Assembly: GCA_018267915.1 (NCBI GenBank)
Contig: JAFDXN010000025.1
Span: forward strand, 496,001-560,000
Direction of reading: 5' to 3'
DNA: 64,000 bases
Source: Bacteroidota bacterium
GTDB lineage: Bacteria; Bacteroidota; Bacteroidia; Chitinophagales; Chitinophagaceae
Under the pieces are notes generated by a model, which did no database searches, was not told the origin of the DNA, and saw only the letters and a list, made by a program, of their open reading frames with translations. Shown piece after piece: positions 18,009-27,239 of this stretch; within the stretch, counting starts at the first letter, position 1; each line of letters begins with the position of its first letter. Made by a program: the position numbers and the translations under genes.

Positions 18009-18452
18009 TTAAAATTTCAGATCTTTTGGTTGCTGTGCTTTGTGCGGATGCTCAGCTGTTTCGTACACGAACAGTTTCTTCGCCATTGCGCGTCCCAGGC
18101 GGTTCTTCGGCAGCATACCTTTTACGGCACGCTCTATCATCAGGTTGGGGCGGCGGGCTATCAGTTCCTTAGCCATTTCTATTTTCTGGCCACCGGGATA
18201 TCCCGAGAAGGTCTGGTAGTCTTTGTCCTCCATTTTGTTGCCGGTCAGCACCACTTTGCCCGAGTTTACCACGATCACATAGTCGCCGCAGTCGAAGTGG
18301 GGAGTAAAATAAGCTTTGTTCTTGCCGCGCAGTATATGGGCGATCTTCGAGCTCATACGGCCCAGCGTTTGGTTGGTAGCGTCTACCACATACCAGTCGC
18401 GCTTTACGATCTTTTCGTTGGCCGATTGTGTTTTAAAACTAAGGTGTCTCAT
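18009..18452 (-). CDS. rplM: 50S ribosomal protein L13
   Basis: A 147-aa complete L13, an early-assembly 23S rRNA-binding protein. Motifs are WYVVDATNQTLGRMSSKIAHILRGKNK, YTPH-like YFTPHFDCGDYVIVVN, and the C-terminal GMLPKNRLGRAMAKKLFVYE. It is the first gene of the rplM-rpsI-rpsB-tsf operon, with a good Bacteroidota promoter about 75 bp upstream. Confidence 0.98.
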   Translation of the reverse strand: MRHLSFKTQSANEKIVKRDWYVVDATNQTLGRMSSKIAHILRGKNKAYFTPHFDCGDYVIVVNSGKVVLTGNKMEDKDYQTFSGYPGGQKIEMAKELIARRPNLMIERAVKGMLPKNRLGRAMAKKLFVYETAEHPHKAQQPKDLKF

Positions 18453-18527
18453 TACTGTTCTTGTTTTCTCTTTATTATACCCGCCACGTTTTCAACAAAA
18501 TAGCTGCGGGTTTCAATTTTGGGATGG

Positions 18528-18558
18528 CAAAGGTACATCCGCCCTCCGAAATGGACAA
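18528..18558 (-). promoter_or_regulatory. Promoter of the rplM-rpsI-rpsB-tsf operon
   Basis: On the minus strand TTG (18558-18556) is followed after 20 nt by TACCTTTG (18535-18528). This is a perfect match to the Bacteroidota -7 consensus TAnnTTTG with correct spacing. The leader would be about 70 nt. Confidence 0.75.
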
Positions 18559-18559
18559 G

Positions 18560-18940
18560 AAATTCATTAAAAATTTTTAGCGCATTGCTATAAATCATTG
18601 ATTATCAACAAAAAAATTCTTCGGTATTATTCTACCTGTCCTTTAATAAAGGTTTCCCCATATGGGTAAAGGCATGATTTTTTAACAGTTCTTTCACCCA
18701 AATGGGGTGATGCGGAAAACGCGAATAACGCGCCTTACCGGACCAAATATTTCAGTCAATTATCAGTAAAAACTTAAAAAGCATTAAAAAAATGCCCTCA
18801 AAATCTTTGTTCCTGACAATTATTTTGGATAAATTCAGGGTGAAAATCCCCCGTTTTCTACCCCTTTTTGCTTCGAAAGACCTAATCCTTAACAATTACA
18901 TAATGAACCAAGGCATTTATCAAAAGAAAAAACTTAGCGT
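18560..18940. other. Intergenic region upstream of the SusC operon
   Basis: A 380-bp A+T-rich spacer between divergent transcription units. It holds no gene that I can see and must carry the SusC promoter; a TTTG near 18807 is a candidate -33 box, but the expected -7 box 20 nt downstream is poor. A TTTCACCC...GGGTGA arrangement is present near 18690-18710. Confidence 0.35.
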
Positions 18941-21900
18941 ATGAAAAGAACATTGTTACTACTCATTCTCTTATTGGTGGTAGGTATCGGGGTGGCCATG
19001 GCGCAGGCGCGGCAGGTCACCGGCAAGGTCCTGGATGAAACAGGGCAGGGGCTCCCCGGTGCCGGCATCAATGTACGGGGTACAAATGTGGGTACCGTCA
19101 CTGATGTGGATGGGAATTTCACCATCAGTTTGCCGGCTGATAATAATGTATTGGTAGTCCAGGCGGTTAGCTATCAACGCCAGGAGGTTACGGTAACGGG
19201 TAACACGGTTACTGTCAGGATGGCCAGTTCAGCTACCCAGTTGAAACAGACGGTGGTTACTGCCCTTGCTGTAAAGCGGGAAAAAAGGGAGCTAGGCTAC
19301 TCGGCCAGTACCCTGTCAAACGAGGAATTGACGTCCGGCAATAATATAAGTGCTTTATCAGCCATACAAGGTAAAACTTCAGGTGTAAATATTACCAGCA
19401 CCACCGGTGGCCCGGGCGGATCTACCCGTGTGGTGCTACGTGGTGAAAAATCTATTACAGGTAACAATAATGCACTGATAGTAGTTGATGGTATACCCAT
19501 CAATAACTCGGGCAGGTTGCGTACTCCGGATGATAGCCGCGAGCAGGTTGACTTTGGTAATAGTGGAAACGACATTAATCCTGACGATATCGAGTCGATA
19601 TCCGTGCTTAAGGGTCCTTCCGCAGCAGCTCTCTACGGGTCTCGTGCAGCAAATGGGGCTATTATTATTACTACTAAGTCGGGCAGGAATAAAAAAGGCC
19701 CCGGCAAGATGGAGGTTCAGTTCAAAACTTCGTATACCTTGTCTGATGTCTTACGTATCCCGAAAACACAGCACCAGTTTGGCGAGGGTAATATTTATCA
19801 AGGTATAGCCGATGATCGTCGTGAGAACTTCAGTTGGGGTTTACCCTTCGACGGTCAGCTTCGCCCATGGGGTCAGATAATAGACGGTCAGCAAAAAGTA
19901 AAGCCGTACTCAGATCAGCCCAATAACATTCGCGACTTTTTCAACACCGGTAAAACCTGGGACAATTATTTATCATTGGCGGGTGGAACCGATAGGTCAA
20001 CATACTTTATGTCTTTGAATGCGGTAAACAATACCGGGGTTATCCCGAATACCTTTTACAATAAGTATAATATTCGCTTCAATGGTTCTACGCAGCTTTC
20101 TAACAAATTCTATTCAAGCATCAACTTCGACTATATAAATATTAATTCACGTGTGGAGTCCGGAGGCCAGGCTGAAGGTTCAGTTATGGACGCTTTGGTA
20201 CAGACCCCTCGCGATATACCGATGCAGGAACTTAGAAACCTCAATGATCCTTTTAGCGGCTACGGAATTGCCGACGCGGCTGGTGTGCAACACTATGGCT
20301 ATTACGGCGCCTATACACAGAATCCCTTCTGGGTAGCGCAAAACTATGATAACCGTAATAAGACCGACCGTGTTTTGGGTGGCTTTACACTCGGTGTAAA
20401 ACCCAATGAGCATTGGGACATTTACGATCGTTTTGGTGGAGATGTGGTGTCTGACCGCTCTTATTACAAATCACCTAAGTATAACCTGGTGCCGTTTGAT
20501 GATTTCTGGGCCGACAACCCCAAAATATCGCAGGGTGGCTATGAAGAAGCTACTTCAAACCTGACCTCTATGTACAACGATTTCATTATTAGTTATAAAA
20601 AGAGTCTCAGCCAAAATATAGGGCTTGATGTATTGGTAGGTAACAATACGCAGCTTTACGCCATCAATTCGAACGACGCATTAATTGATCCCAAGACCAA
20701 TGGGCTCGTGATACCCGACTACTACAATTTGCAAAATGCCCAGGGTGATGTACAAACCACCAACGCCCTTACGCGTACACGCCAGTTTGGTGTCTATGGG
20801 GATTTCCGGGTCGACTATCGCAAGCGTATCTTCTTCGATCTTACAGCGCGTAACGACTGGACCTCAACACTGATAACCGGGAATAATTCTTATTTCTATC
20901 CAAGCGCTAACCTTTCATGGGTATTCACCGATGGTCTGAAAGGTAAGTTCTTCGAAAATATCCTTACCTATGGTAAGATACGCGGCGGTTATGCCTCTGT
21001 TGGTAATGGTGCACCGGCTTATGCTAATAACAATGCCGGCTATATAAAGACCACCGCTCAAACCGGCTTCGGATCGGTAGTGTTTCCATTCAGTGGCCAG
21101 CCCGGTTATACTTATCAGGATTTCATAGGTAACAGTAACCTCTTGCCTGAGCGTACCAACAATGCTGAGATCGGTACTGATCTTTCTTTTTTCAGAGACA
21201 GGGTAAATATAGAATTCACTTATTTCAATAGTCATTCTGTCGATCAGATCAATACCGCACTTCCCACCGCGCCATCCAGTGGTTATACGGCACAGGTATT
21301 GAACACTGGTGAAATTCAAAACAAAGGTATTGAGCTGTCACTGCGGTTGACGCCAATACAAACACACACAGGCTTCCGCTGGGATCTCTTTGGCACCTAT
21401 ACCAAAACGGAGAATAAAGTGCTCAGCCTCAGTGACGGCTTAAGCCAGGTTGTATTGGGTGGCTTCGGGGGCATGAATATATCGGCTGCTGTAGGCAAAC
21501 CTTATGATGCGATCTACAGCGTTGATTTCATGAAGGACCCTGATGGGCACGTGATTATCGATCCGTCCAGCGGGTTACCTCAAAGAACTGCTGATCTTGT
21601 ATACCAGGGTTCTGCACTTCCTAAGTTTATTGCTTCATGGGGTACTACACTCACCTACAGGGGCTTTAGCTTGAATGTACTGTTTGTAACCAAGCAGGGT
21701 GGTAAGTACTGGAGCCGTACCAAGGACCTGATGGACTTTGTGGGCACAGCCCCCGAAACCGCACAGAATGGACGTGACCCTTACATCTTCCCCAACTCGG
21801 TTTACCAGGATGCAAACGGCAACTATGTGACCAATACGCAATACAAGTTCTCGCCTTACGAGTATTATACCAACGTAACACAGAACATATATAGCGTGCA

Positions 21901-22159
21901 TGTGCTCGATGCCAGCTATGTGAAGCTGCAGGAAGCCAGCCTATACTATACACTGCCTGCTAAATCACTGCACAGGAGTCCCTTCGGTACAGTATCGCTT
22001 GGCGTATACGGCAACAACCTGTTCCTGTGGACAGCAAAGGAAAATGTATATGACGACCCGGAACAAAACTCCGGCGGTGCAAGCAATGAGCAGGGCTTCC
22101 AGTATTCGGCCAGGCCTTCGTTGCGTAACTATGGTGTAACCCTGAAGCTCACATTTTAA
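18941..22159 (+). CDS. SusC/RagA-type TonB-dependent outer-membrane transporter
   Basis: A 1072-aa receptor that, with SusD, takes up oligosaccharides or peptides through the outer membrane using TonB energy. A signal peptide of 22 residues (ending AMAQ) precedes a CarboxypepD_reg domain (about 25-95: GKVLDETGQGLPGAGINVRGT...GNFTISLP). A plug follows (about 115-235, with GKTSGVNIT, RGEKSITGNNNALIVVDGIPI and VLKGPSAAALYGSRAANGAI), and then a 22-strand barrel ending in TLKLTF with a terminal Phe. It starts at the ATG at 18941 and is the first gene of a four-gene operon. No anti-sigma/ECF pair is next to it, so its regulation is not apparent. The substrate is unknown. Confidence 0.95.
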   Translation: MKRTLLLLILLLVVGIGVAMAQARQVTGKVLDETGQGLPGAGINVRGTNVGTVTDVDGNFTISLPADNNVLVVQAVSYQRQEVTVTGNTVTVRMASSATQLKQTVVTALAVKREKRELGYSASTLSNEELTSGNNISALSAIQGKTSGVNITSTTGGPGGSTRVVLRGEKSITGNNNALIVVDGIPINNSGRLRTPDDSREQVDFGNSGNDINPDDIESISVLKGPSAAALYGSRAANGAIIITTKSGRNKKGPGKMEVQFKTSYTLSDVLRIPKTQHQFGEGNIYQGIADDRRENFSWGLPFDGQLRPWGQIIDGQQKVKPYSDQPNNIRDFFNTGKTWDNYLSLAGGTDRSTYFMSLNAVNNTGVIPNTFYNKYNIRFNGSTQLSNKFYSSINFDYININSRVESGGQAEGSVMDALVQTPRDIPMQELRNLNDPFSGYGIADAAGVQHYGYYGAYTQNPFWVAQNYDNRNKTDRVLGGFTLGVKPNEHWDIYDRFGGDVVSDRSYYKSPKYNLVPFDDFWADNPKISQGGYEEATSNLTSMYNDFIISYKKSLSQNIGLDVLVGNNTQLYAINSNDALIDPKTNGLVIPDYYNLQNAQGDVQTTNALTRTRQFGVYGDFRVDYRKRIFFDLTARNDWTSTLITGNNSYFYPSANLSWVFTDGLKGKFFENILTYGKIRGGYASVGNGAPAYANNNAGYIKTTAQTGFGSVVFPFSGQPGYTYQDFIGNSNLLPERTNNAEIGTDLSFFRDRVNIEFTYFNSHSVDQINTALPTAPSSGYTAQVLNTGEIQNKGIELSLRLTPIQTHTGFRWDLFGTYTKTENKVLSLSDGLSQVVLGGFGGMNISAAVGKPYDAIYSVDFMKDPDGHVIIDPSSGLPQRTADLVYQGSALPKFIASWGTTLTYRGFSLNVLFVTKQGGKYWSRTKDLMDFVGTAPETAQNGRDPYIFPNSVYQDANGNYVTNTQYKFSPYEYYTNVTQNIYSVHVLDASYVKLQEASLYYTLPAKSLHRSPFGTVSLGVYGNNLFLWTAKENVYDDPEQNSGGASNEQGFQYSARPSLRNYGVTLKLTF

Positions 22160-22183
22160 TTGCTAACCCCTAAACAAAAAATT

Positions 22184-23749
22184 ATGACGCTGAAAAATAA
22201 AATTATCATATCTGCGCTTCTGGTCTCGGTTTTAGGAGCTAGTTCTTGTAAAAAATTCCTTGACGTAAATAAAAATCCCAACGTCGCCAGTGCTGTGGAG
22301 CCAAAGCTCCTGCTACCTTCGGCACAGATAGCTATCGGATCGGCTGTGGGTGTTGATTTCGAAACCTACGGTTCTATATGGGCGCAGTACTGGACACAAA
22401 ACCCTAATTCCAGCCAGTTTCGTCAGTTAGAGCAATACCAGCCAACTTCCGACGACTTCAACTCATCCTGGCAGCTTTTATATTCCGATGCTGGTGAGGA
22501 TCTGTTTCAGCTCGAAAAATTAGCGATTCAGAAAAACCAGAAGCAATACCAGGCTATTGCCATAATCCTGAAAACCTATGTATTTCAGTTGGCTACTGAT
22601 GCCTGGGGCGACGTGCCTTATTCGGAAGCGCTTAAAGGCGGTCGGGATGATGGCCACATCGTTTCCCCGCACTATGATGCGCAGGCAACTATATATAAGG
22701 GATTGCTTACCTGGCTTGATCAGGCGGTTGAGTTGATCGATCCGGCAGACCCTGTGCAACCAGGAGCCGACGACCTGATATTTAACGGAGACATGAATGC
22801 ATGGCACCGTTTTGCGAATACTTTAAAGTTGCGCATTCTATTGCGCCTTAGTGAAAGGGATCCATCAAGCGCGCAGTCGGGTATTGCAAGCCTTTATGCT
22901 TCTGGACCGGAATTCCTCGGCGAAGGTCAGGATGCTCAGATCAACTACAGCAGTGCAGCCGGAAAGAAAAATCCGCTTTTTGCTGAACAGGTTGGCCTGC
23001 AGCAAACACAAAATCTGGTAGCCAGCTCCACTTGTGTTGACTCGATGAACAGTAACAATGATTACCGTGGATACATCTTTTATGAGCCTGTAGCTACAGG
23101 CGCGTTGGTTGGTATTAAGCAGGGCAATTTTGATGCAGTCGTTACCCCGGGCTCATACTCCATACCCAGCTATTATGTGGCAGGCGATGCACAGGACGAC
23201 AGATCAGCATTGGCGCCGGTAAAACTAATTACGGGATATGAAAGTTTGTTCCTGCAGGCTGAGGCAGTAGCCCGTGGTTGGGCATCCGGCGACGCGAAGA
23301 CACTTTTTGAGCAAGGTATCCACGCAAGTATTTTCGATTATGCCGCTGCATTTAACTCCGAAAACCTTCTTCTGGCGGACACGCCCGACGTCCCTGCGCC
23401 GGTATACCTCACAGCGGATTATGCATACTACTCTTACCTGAATGGGGACACGTTGTTTGGCGCAGGACCTGCATATTGGGGTCAATATCCGGTCGGTGGC
23501 ACTGTTCAGCAACAAGTACGCCACATTATTACACAAAAGTGGTTTAGCATGTGTGGCAACCAGGGTTTTGAAGCATGGACCGAGTGGAGAAGAACCGGCT
23601 ATCCTAATTTCTTTGTGGTGTCAGCCAACAGCCTTATTGGTCAGACATTCCCGCGAAGGTTTATTTATCCCAATACAGAGGTGACACGGAACGCAAACTT
23701 CCCCGGCTTAAAAGCAGTGACTGATAGAGTATGGTGGGATATACATTAA
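22184..23749 (+). CDS. SusD/RagB-family surface lipoprotein
   Basis: A 521-aa lipoprotein that caps the SusC channel and binds the substrate. The lipobox places the lipid-bearing Cys at residue 22 (LGASSC), followed by KKFLDVNKNPN, the normal SusD start. Features such as YGSIWAQYWTQNP, TDAWGDVPYSEAL and FANTLKLRILLRLSE match the SusD-like group 2 family often found with peptide- or small-molecule-type SusC proteins. I chose the ATG at 22184; the open frame begins 24 nt earlier with TTG, abutting the SusC stop. There is a 24-bp gap to SusC and a 23-bp gap to the next gene. Confidence 0.93.
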   Translation: MTLKNKIIISALLVSVLGASSCKKFLDVNKNPNVASAVEPKLLLPSAQIAIGSAVGVDFETYGSIWAQYWTQNPNSSQFRQLEQYQPTSDDFNSSWQLLYSDAGEDLFQLEKLAIQKNQKQYQAIAIILKTYVFQLATDAWGDVPYSEALKGGRDDGHIVSPHYDAQATIYKGLLTWLDQAVELIDPADPVQPGADDLIFNGDMNAWHRFANTLKLRILLRLSERDPSSAQSGIASLYASGPEFLGEGQDAQINYSSAAGKKNPLFAEQVGLQQTQNLVASSTCVDSMNSNNDYRGYIFYEPVATGALVGIKQGNFDAVVTPGSYSIPSYYVAGDAQDDRSALAPVKLITGYESLFLQAEAVARGWASGDAKTLFEQGIHASIFDYAAAFNSENLLLADTPDVPAPVYLTADYAYYSYLNGDTLFGAGPAYWGQYPVGGTVQQQVRHIITQKWFSMCGNQGFEAWTEWRRTGYPNFFVVSANSLIGQTFPRRFIYPNTEVTRNANFPGLKAVTDRVWWDIH

Positions 23750-23772
23750 TCATAACTAAAAAGGAAAATGCA

Positions 23773-24414
23773 ATGAAAAAATTATCTATCATACTCATAG
23801 GCACGGCAGCGATTTTTGCAGGCTGCCACAAAAGAAGCAAAGACGTTTCGCAGGTTGTGACGGCGTCAATCCCTACAGTAACCATAACCGGGTCCCAGTT
23901 CTATAGTATTCATGTGGGCGGTGCATTTCCGGACGTTTCGGCGACTGCTTACGATTCTGTTTTGCATGAGTCCTATCCCGCAACGGTCGACAAGTCGACA
24001 CTCGACAATACAACTCCCGGATTATATATAATAAAAGCTACCGCAAAGAATAAAAACGGTTATCCCGGTACTGCAGTTGTATATATAGCCGTCACCGACA
24101 TATCGGATAACTGGGATCTCTCGGGCGTTTACGACAGGTCAGGATTTACGTCCAATGTTACCAAAGTAGCGCGAGGGCTTTACTTAAATGACAATCTTGC
24201 GGGTTCCTCGCTAGTTGTCCCCGGCTATTTTGCTCAGACCAGCGAGAGCACTATCGATGTGCCTCTGCAACCAACACCCCCCGAATATGGTGTCGGGGAT
24301 ATGGATGCAACAGATGAGACACTTACCATTACCCCCACTGATACTTCGTTCAGTTATAAGGTAGTGAACGCCGCCTTCGGCACACAAGTAAGAACATTCG
24401 TAAAACAACATTAA
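23773..24414 (+). CDS. Small SusE/F-like lipoprotein with Ig-like domain
   Basis: A 213-aa lipoprotein (lipobox Cys18, IFAGC). Residues about 40-120 resemble an Ig-like, DUF5011/DUF5012-type domain (VGGAFPDVSATAYDS...TPGLYIIKATAKNKNGYPGTAVVYIAV). The rest is a beta-rich domain ending TQVRTFVKQH. In sus-like loci the third lipoprotein often binds the substrate at the surface, so this is probably the SusE/SusF counterpart; this is inferred from position and domain type. The ATG at 23773 is preceded by AAGGAAAATGCA; upstream codons overlap the SusD gene. Confidence 0.75.
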   Translation: MKKLSIILIGTAAIFAGCHKRSKDVSQVVTASIPTVTITGSQFYSIHVGGAFPDVSATAYDSVLHESYPATVDKSTLDNTTPGLYIIKATAKNKNGYPGTAVVYIAVTDISDNWDLSGVYDRSGFTSNVTKVARGLYLNDNLAGSSLVVPGYFAQTSESTIDVPLQPTPPEYGVGDMDATDETLTITPTDTSFSYKVVNAAFGTQVRTFVKQH

Positions 24415-24437
24415 TTAAGGCGCTAAACTCACGATTT

Positions 24438-25826
24438 ATGAAAAGAAAATTATTCAGATTCATACCGCTGTTGTTCCTGGCAAGTGCAGCCCTGGCGCAG
24501 AATCATGGCTTGGGCATACACTTTGGCGCCTACGATTTTTACGGACCGCAAACAGGCTCTTACTTCTTTACGCAGAAGAACTACATCAACTACGCCTCAG
24601 ACAATGCCAAGAACGATACCACAACACAAACAAGGTTACTATGGCACCCCATGATCAAAGTAACTTATTGGTGGCAGATAAGTAGCCATTTTGACTTCAA
24701 TATCGGGTTGTCGCTGGCTAATCTCCAATATCCCAATGGAAAACCCGACTCGGAATACATAAAGCGAGTATTGTACAACGAGGGTGCCCGTAAAGAGAAA
24801 TACCTTGGAGAACTGGACGCGCGTATCAACTTTAACATCCTTGATCGTAGGAAGTACATCGTTAGCCCTTACTTGTTTGCTGGTTTAACGGCTTCCATGC
24901 ATAGCATCTACTATGGCGCAGATGTGCCGGTAGGTTTGGGCTTCAATATTATGTTGTCAAAAGAAAAGGACTTTTATCTCAACCTGGAGTCTGCTTACAA
25001 AGTGGCAATAACCGGCACTGACCAAAACCATCTGCAGCATGCCATCGGCTTCACTTACTGGTTTAAACCGCATTATCACGAGGCCGTTCCGGCGCCTGTT
25101 GTAGAAGTAGCTCCGCCTTCAGATGTAGACCACGACGGTGTTCCCGACAGCGCCGATAAGTGCCCGACAGTGCCCGGTCTTGCGGCATTCAATGGATGTC
25201 CCGATAGCGATGGCGATGGTGTACCCGACAATCTTGACGCATGTCCGCTGGTGGCGGGCAATGCAGGCTTCAACGGTTGCCCCGATACCGATGGTGATGG
25301 AATACCCGACAATACCGACAAATGCCCTTACCAGGCGGGCCTGGCGCAATACAATGGCTGCCCACCCCCGGATGCTGACCATGATGGTGTGAACGATAGC
25401 GAAGACCAATGCCCTAACGTGCCGGGCACAGTGGAAAATCATGGCTGCCCTGAAATAAGGAAAGAAGTGATCGAAAAAGTAGAGAAAGCTGCGCGCTCCG
25501 TTTACTTCGAAACCGGGAAATCTGCACTGAAAAAGGTATCTTACAAGAGCCTGAACACAATAGCACAGGTGATGAAAGATGATCCGAGCTTGTATGTTGA
25601 CATCGGTGGACATACGGACAATGTGGGTTCTGATGATCGGAATATGACGCTTTCCGACGCCCGCGCTAACGTGTGCCGCGACTACCTCATCAGCCAGGGC
25701 ATCAGTGCCGACCGCATTACTGCCAAGGGCTACGGTGAGACACAGCCGATAGCTGATAACAAAACGGCTACCGGCCGCGCGCAGAACAGGCGCACAGAAT
25801 TTAAGCTTAGTAACTATCGGAAATAA
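24438..25826 (+). CDS. OmpA-family protein with TSP type 3 repeats
   Basis: A 462-aa outer-membrane protein. A signal peptide (ending LAQ, about 21 residues) and a beta-barrel-like N-terminal region (to about 215) lead to four thrombospondin type 3 repeats (DVDHDGVPDSADKCP, DSDGDGVPDNLDACP, DTDGDGIPDNTDKCP, DADHDGVNDSEDQCP). An OmpA peptidoglycan-binding domain follows (VYFETGKSALKK...DIGGHTDNVGSDDRNM...GRAQNRRTEF). It is last in the SusC-SusD operon (23-bp gap), an uncommon partner there; it could brace the uptake complex to the cell wall. It is paralogous to 13093-15369. A terminator is at 25851-25880. Confidence 0.9.
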   Translation: MKRKLFRFIPLLFLASAALAQNHGLGIHFGAYDFYGPQTGSYFFTQKNYINYASDNAKNDTTTQTRLLWHPMIKVTYWWQISSHFDFNIGLSLANLQYPNGKPDSEYIKRVLYNEGARKEKYLGELDARINFNILDRRKYIVSPYLFAGLTASMHSIYYGADVPVGLGFNIMLSKEKDFYLNLESAYKVAITGTDQNHLQHAIGFTYWFKPHYHEAVPAPVVEVAPPSDVDHDGVPDSADKCPTVPGLAAFNGCPDSDGDGVPDNLDACPLVAGNAGFNGCPDTDGDGIPDNTDKCPYQAGLAQYNGCPPPDADHDGVNDSEDQCPNVPGTVENHGCPEIRKEVIEKVEKAARSVYFETGKSALKKVSYKSLNTIAQVMKDDPSLYVDIGGHTDNVGSDDRNMTLSDARANVCRDYLISQGISADRITAKGYGETQPIADNKTATGRAQNRRTEFKLSNYRK

Positions 25827-25850
25827 GAAGAATACCCCTATTTTTCATCA

Positions 25851-25880
25851 AGGGATGCGTCTGCATCCCTTTCTTTTTTG
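25851..25880 (+). terminator. Terminator of the SusC-SusD operon
   Basis: AGGGATGC (25851-25858) and GCATCCCT (25863-25870) form an 8-bp stem followed by TTCTTTTTTG. Confidence 0.85.
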
Positions 25881-25905
25881 TCTCTTTGAAGGAGGTCAAG
25901 GAGGT

Positions 25906-27099
25906 TTAGAAGCTGCTAATAAAGTCGTCGAACGCGGCGTCTTGCGATTGCTTATTGTATTGCGCTTTACGCAGTTGCTTGCAATTAACTCGCATAATAT
26001 CGTACTCGGCATCGGTCATGGCGACGAACTGTTTGATATTATCCTCCAGGGCCCTATAGTCTGCGGGATTGCTTACCCAGCCTATCCGGCCCTCGCGCAC
26101 GATCTTTGCACCCTCACCATTGCCACTGAAGAACACGGGTATGGCATTAGACATGGCCATGAATATCTTCGACGGCACAGCGCCATGGATATGCGTGCGC
26201 AGCGGCACCATAGTGGCATGGTAGTCGCTTAGCATGCGCGGCACCTCTGCCGCCGGTATCGACTCGTGGTAATGAATATTGCGCTCGGGATGCGCTGCTA
26301 TCAGCTGCTGTATCTTGTCTTTCTCATAGCCATCGCCATAGATGTGGAACTCGACGCCTAAGGCTCCAAAGTCGATATTGGTGCAGACATCATACAGCCC
26401 TTGAGCGATGCCCAACAAGCCTGCATATACGATCTTCTTCCTCCCTTCCGGGCGGGGCTTGTGTATATAGCGTGACGTTTCCTGCAGGTTGCGGTAGAGG
26501 AACTCCTTTTTAGGCTTTGGCTGCAGCTTCTTGATGTGGTCCAGTATCTCCATCGATTGGCCGATGTAGGCATCCGCCAGTCGGTACATGCGCTTTTCTA
26601 TCCACTCCAGGAAACTGTAGAACGGTCCCTTTTGAATTGCCTGAAGTTCCAGCGCCGAGAGTGGCCACAGGTCACTGACGTTCAGTATGGCCTTCGCGCC
26701 TGATATCCTTGATATGATGATGCCTGCGTAGCCCGACAGTAGCGGCGGGGAGCTGACAATCACGATCTCGGGGCGCTTTGTAAAAAGTGTGGGAAGACCT
26801 AGTATGTAGAGCGAAATTGTGTATGATAACATACTGGCTATACGCACAAACGGCTTCTTCGAGTTAGACGGATAGATCCAGAGGCGGGTGATGTTGATGC
26901 CGTTGCTGCGCTCCTTCTGCACCAGCTTGCCGCGGAAGTTAGGGAATATGCGGCCTAAGGGGTAATTGGGCATTGCCGTGATCACATTCACTTGATGGCC
27001 ATGGTCGCGCAGCATGGTGGCGAGGTTGTAAATACGGCTGGGCGCCGCCCCCTTTTCGGGCGGGTAGGAGATACATATAATGGTTATCTTTTTGCCCAT
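25906..27099 (-). CDS. WcaI-like family 4 glycosyltransferase
   Basis: A 397-aa glycosyltransferase of the GT-B fold. The N-terminus ITIICISYPPEKGAAPSRIYNLATML is typical of WcaI/WbuB-like enzymes of the GT4 group. The C-terminal nucleotide-sugar domain has KIVYAGLLGIAQGLYDVC and the SKIFMAMSNAIPVFFSGNGEG motif, with the expected acidic/Gly pattern. It probably adds a sugar to an exopolysaccharide or lipid-linked glycan, but no polysaccharide cluster surrounds it. The ATG at 27099 is chosen over the longer frame (27138) because the Rossmann strand begins right after it. Confidence 0.85.
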   Translation of the reverse strand: MGKKITIICISYPPEKGAAPSRIYNLATMLRDHGHQVNVITAMPNYPLGRIFPNFRGKLVQKERSNGINITRLWIYPSNSKKPFVRIASMLSYTISLYILGLPTLFTKRPEIVIVSSPPLLSGYAGIIISRISGAKAILNVSDLWPLSALELQAIQKGPFYSFLEWIEKRMYRLADAYIGQSMEILDHIKKLQPKPKKEFLYRNLQETSRYIHKPRPEGRKKIVYAGLLGIAQGLYDVCTNIDFGALGVEFHIYGDGYEKDKIQQLIAAHPERNIHYHESIPAAEVPRMLSDYHATMVPLRTHIHGAVPSKIFMAMSNAIPVFFSGNGEGAKIVREGRIGWVSNPADYRALEDNIKQFVAMTDAEYDIMRVNCKQLRKAQYNKQSQDAAFDDFISSF

Positions 27100-27239
27100 T
27101 AAGCTTTCGTCGGACAGTAAAACCATGCTAAGAAGCATGGTTTACAATTATTTCTTTAATTAAACCTGTCGCACGGGGTCGGTAGCAGGCGCAAATATAA
27201 CAGCTAATACCGAAACGAGTTCCCAAGCATTCGTTAATA

